Source: Acinetobacter sp. XS-4
GTDB lineage: Bacteria; Pseudomonadota; Gammaproteobacteria; Pseudomonadales; Moraxellaceae
Direction: 5' to 3'
NCBI RefSeq assembly: GCF_023920705.1
Contig: NZ_CP094657.1
Coordinates: 186,001-250,000, forward strand
Length of the DNA: 64,000 nucleotides
The notes below the pieces were generated by a model. It made no database searches. It was not told where the DNA came from and saw only the letters and a list, made by a program, of their open reading frames with translations. Below, piece after piece: positions 63,706 to 64,000 of the stretch (the stretch's first letter is position 1; each line of letters starts with the position of its first letter). Made by a program: the position numbers and the translations under genes.

Positions 63706-64000
63706 ATGAATAATAAGTTTTTATTTCACTGTAGTATCTTATTCGCTCTATCGGTATCGCTTTCACATGGAGCAAACTGGACAGCTATTTCTATTAAAGA
63801 TGATCATTCACTTTATTATGATGAAGAATCAATCAAAATTGTTAATGGTGATACAAATTTAAAGCAAGTATGGCAAAAAGTAATCTTTCGCATAGATACT
63901 GAAAATACGCGTAAAAATGACTATATGCTTTCTTTAGAATACTTTAATTGTGAGGATGGAAAAAGGGCATTAAAAAAACTCTATATTTATAATGCGAATA
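63706..64000 (+). CDS. exported surface-adhesin E-like protein, cut by the window edge
   Basis: The reading frame is open to the last base. The signal peptide ends LSHGA, followed by NWTAISIKDDHSLYYDEESI and a strand KQVWQKVIF, the typical pattern of surface-adhesin protein E-like domains, then a cysteine in YFNCEDGK. The start is either ATG 63706 or ATG 63694, which overlaps the preceding stop; the first gives the better signal peptide. The C-terminus is missing. Confidence 0.65.
   Translation, partial: MNNKFLFHCSILFALSVSLSHGANWTAISIKDDHSLYYDEESIKIVNGDTNLKQVWQKVIFRIDTENTRKNDYMLSLEYFNCEDGKRALKKLYIYNAN

Overview
The window looks like chromosomal DNA from Acinetobacter, most likely the A. calcoaceticus-baumannii complex. 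The reasons are low GC, an Omp33-36 type porin whose mature start matches what I remember of A. baumannii, a yjcH-actP acetate uptake pair beside a transporter-fused sensor kinase, a GABA cluster with a MocR regulator, and A/T-flanked bidirectional terminators between almost all convergent genes. All calls come from reading the sequence; no database search was possible.

Region 0-45 kb is ordinary chromosome. It holds a transporter-histidine kinase hybrid with DUF485-ActP (0.2-6 kb), a channel-like protein, a BCCT choline-type transporter and the Omp33-36 porin (6-10 kb), and a 1 kb gap with two candidate small RNAs followed by a diguanylate cyclase and uvrA (10-15.5 kb). Next come a TetR-oxidoreductase-DUF1304 group, GlpM, an SDR/MerR pair, tenA, a TerC-like DUF475 protein, a YajR-like exporter, ssb and azlCD with a divergent XRE-cupin regulator (15.8-25.5 kb). 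The GABA locus follows: gabP, a MocR regulator, gabT and gabD (25.8-31.7 kb). A ~65 bp operator-like block is duplicated in front of gabP and between gabR and gabT. After that are LysR/YcaC/pirin, an FAD oxidoreductase plus methyltransferase and GFA protein, tRNA-Thr(TGT), an MFS/LysR pair, an EamA exporter, and an aldo-keto reductase with an AraC regulator.

Region 46.3-56.2 kb is an AT-rich accessory stretch of small exported proteins, lipoproteins and regulators. It starts with four copies of a ~78 nt structured RNA unit that resembles phage C4 antisense RNA. The stems are conserved with compensatory changes and the loops vary. The last unit's loop is complementary to the Shine-Dalgarno of an untracked 30-codon ORF immediately downstream. 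At 54.3-56.2 kb a 72-aa peptide, a clavaminate-synthase-like Fe(II)/2-oxoglutarate oxygenase and a GNAT acetyltransferase look like a small peptide-modification operon.

Region 56.26 kb to the end looks like a genomic island. It begins at a 15 bp sequence matching the tail of a tRNA-Ser gene, next to tandem 12 bp repeats. It carries a DUF262 protein translationally coupled to a HEPN (Rx4H) protein, an NPPY-type DNA adenine methyltransferase, 1.9 kb without credible genes that is full of hairpins (a candidate large structured RNA), a basic 339-aa protein of unknown function, a controller-type HTH protein with a tandem operator, and two small exported proteins, the last cut by the window edge.
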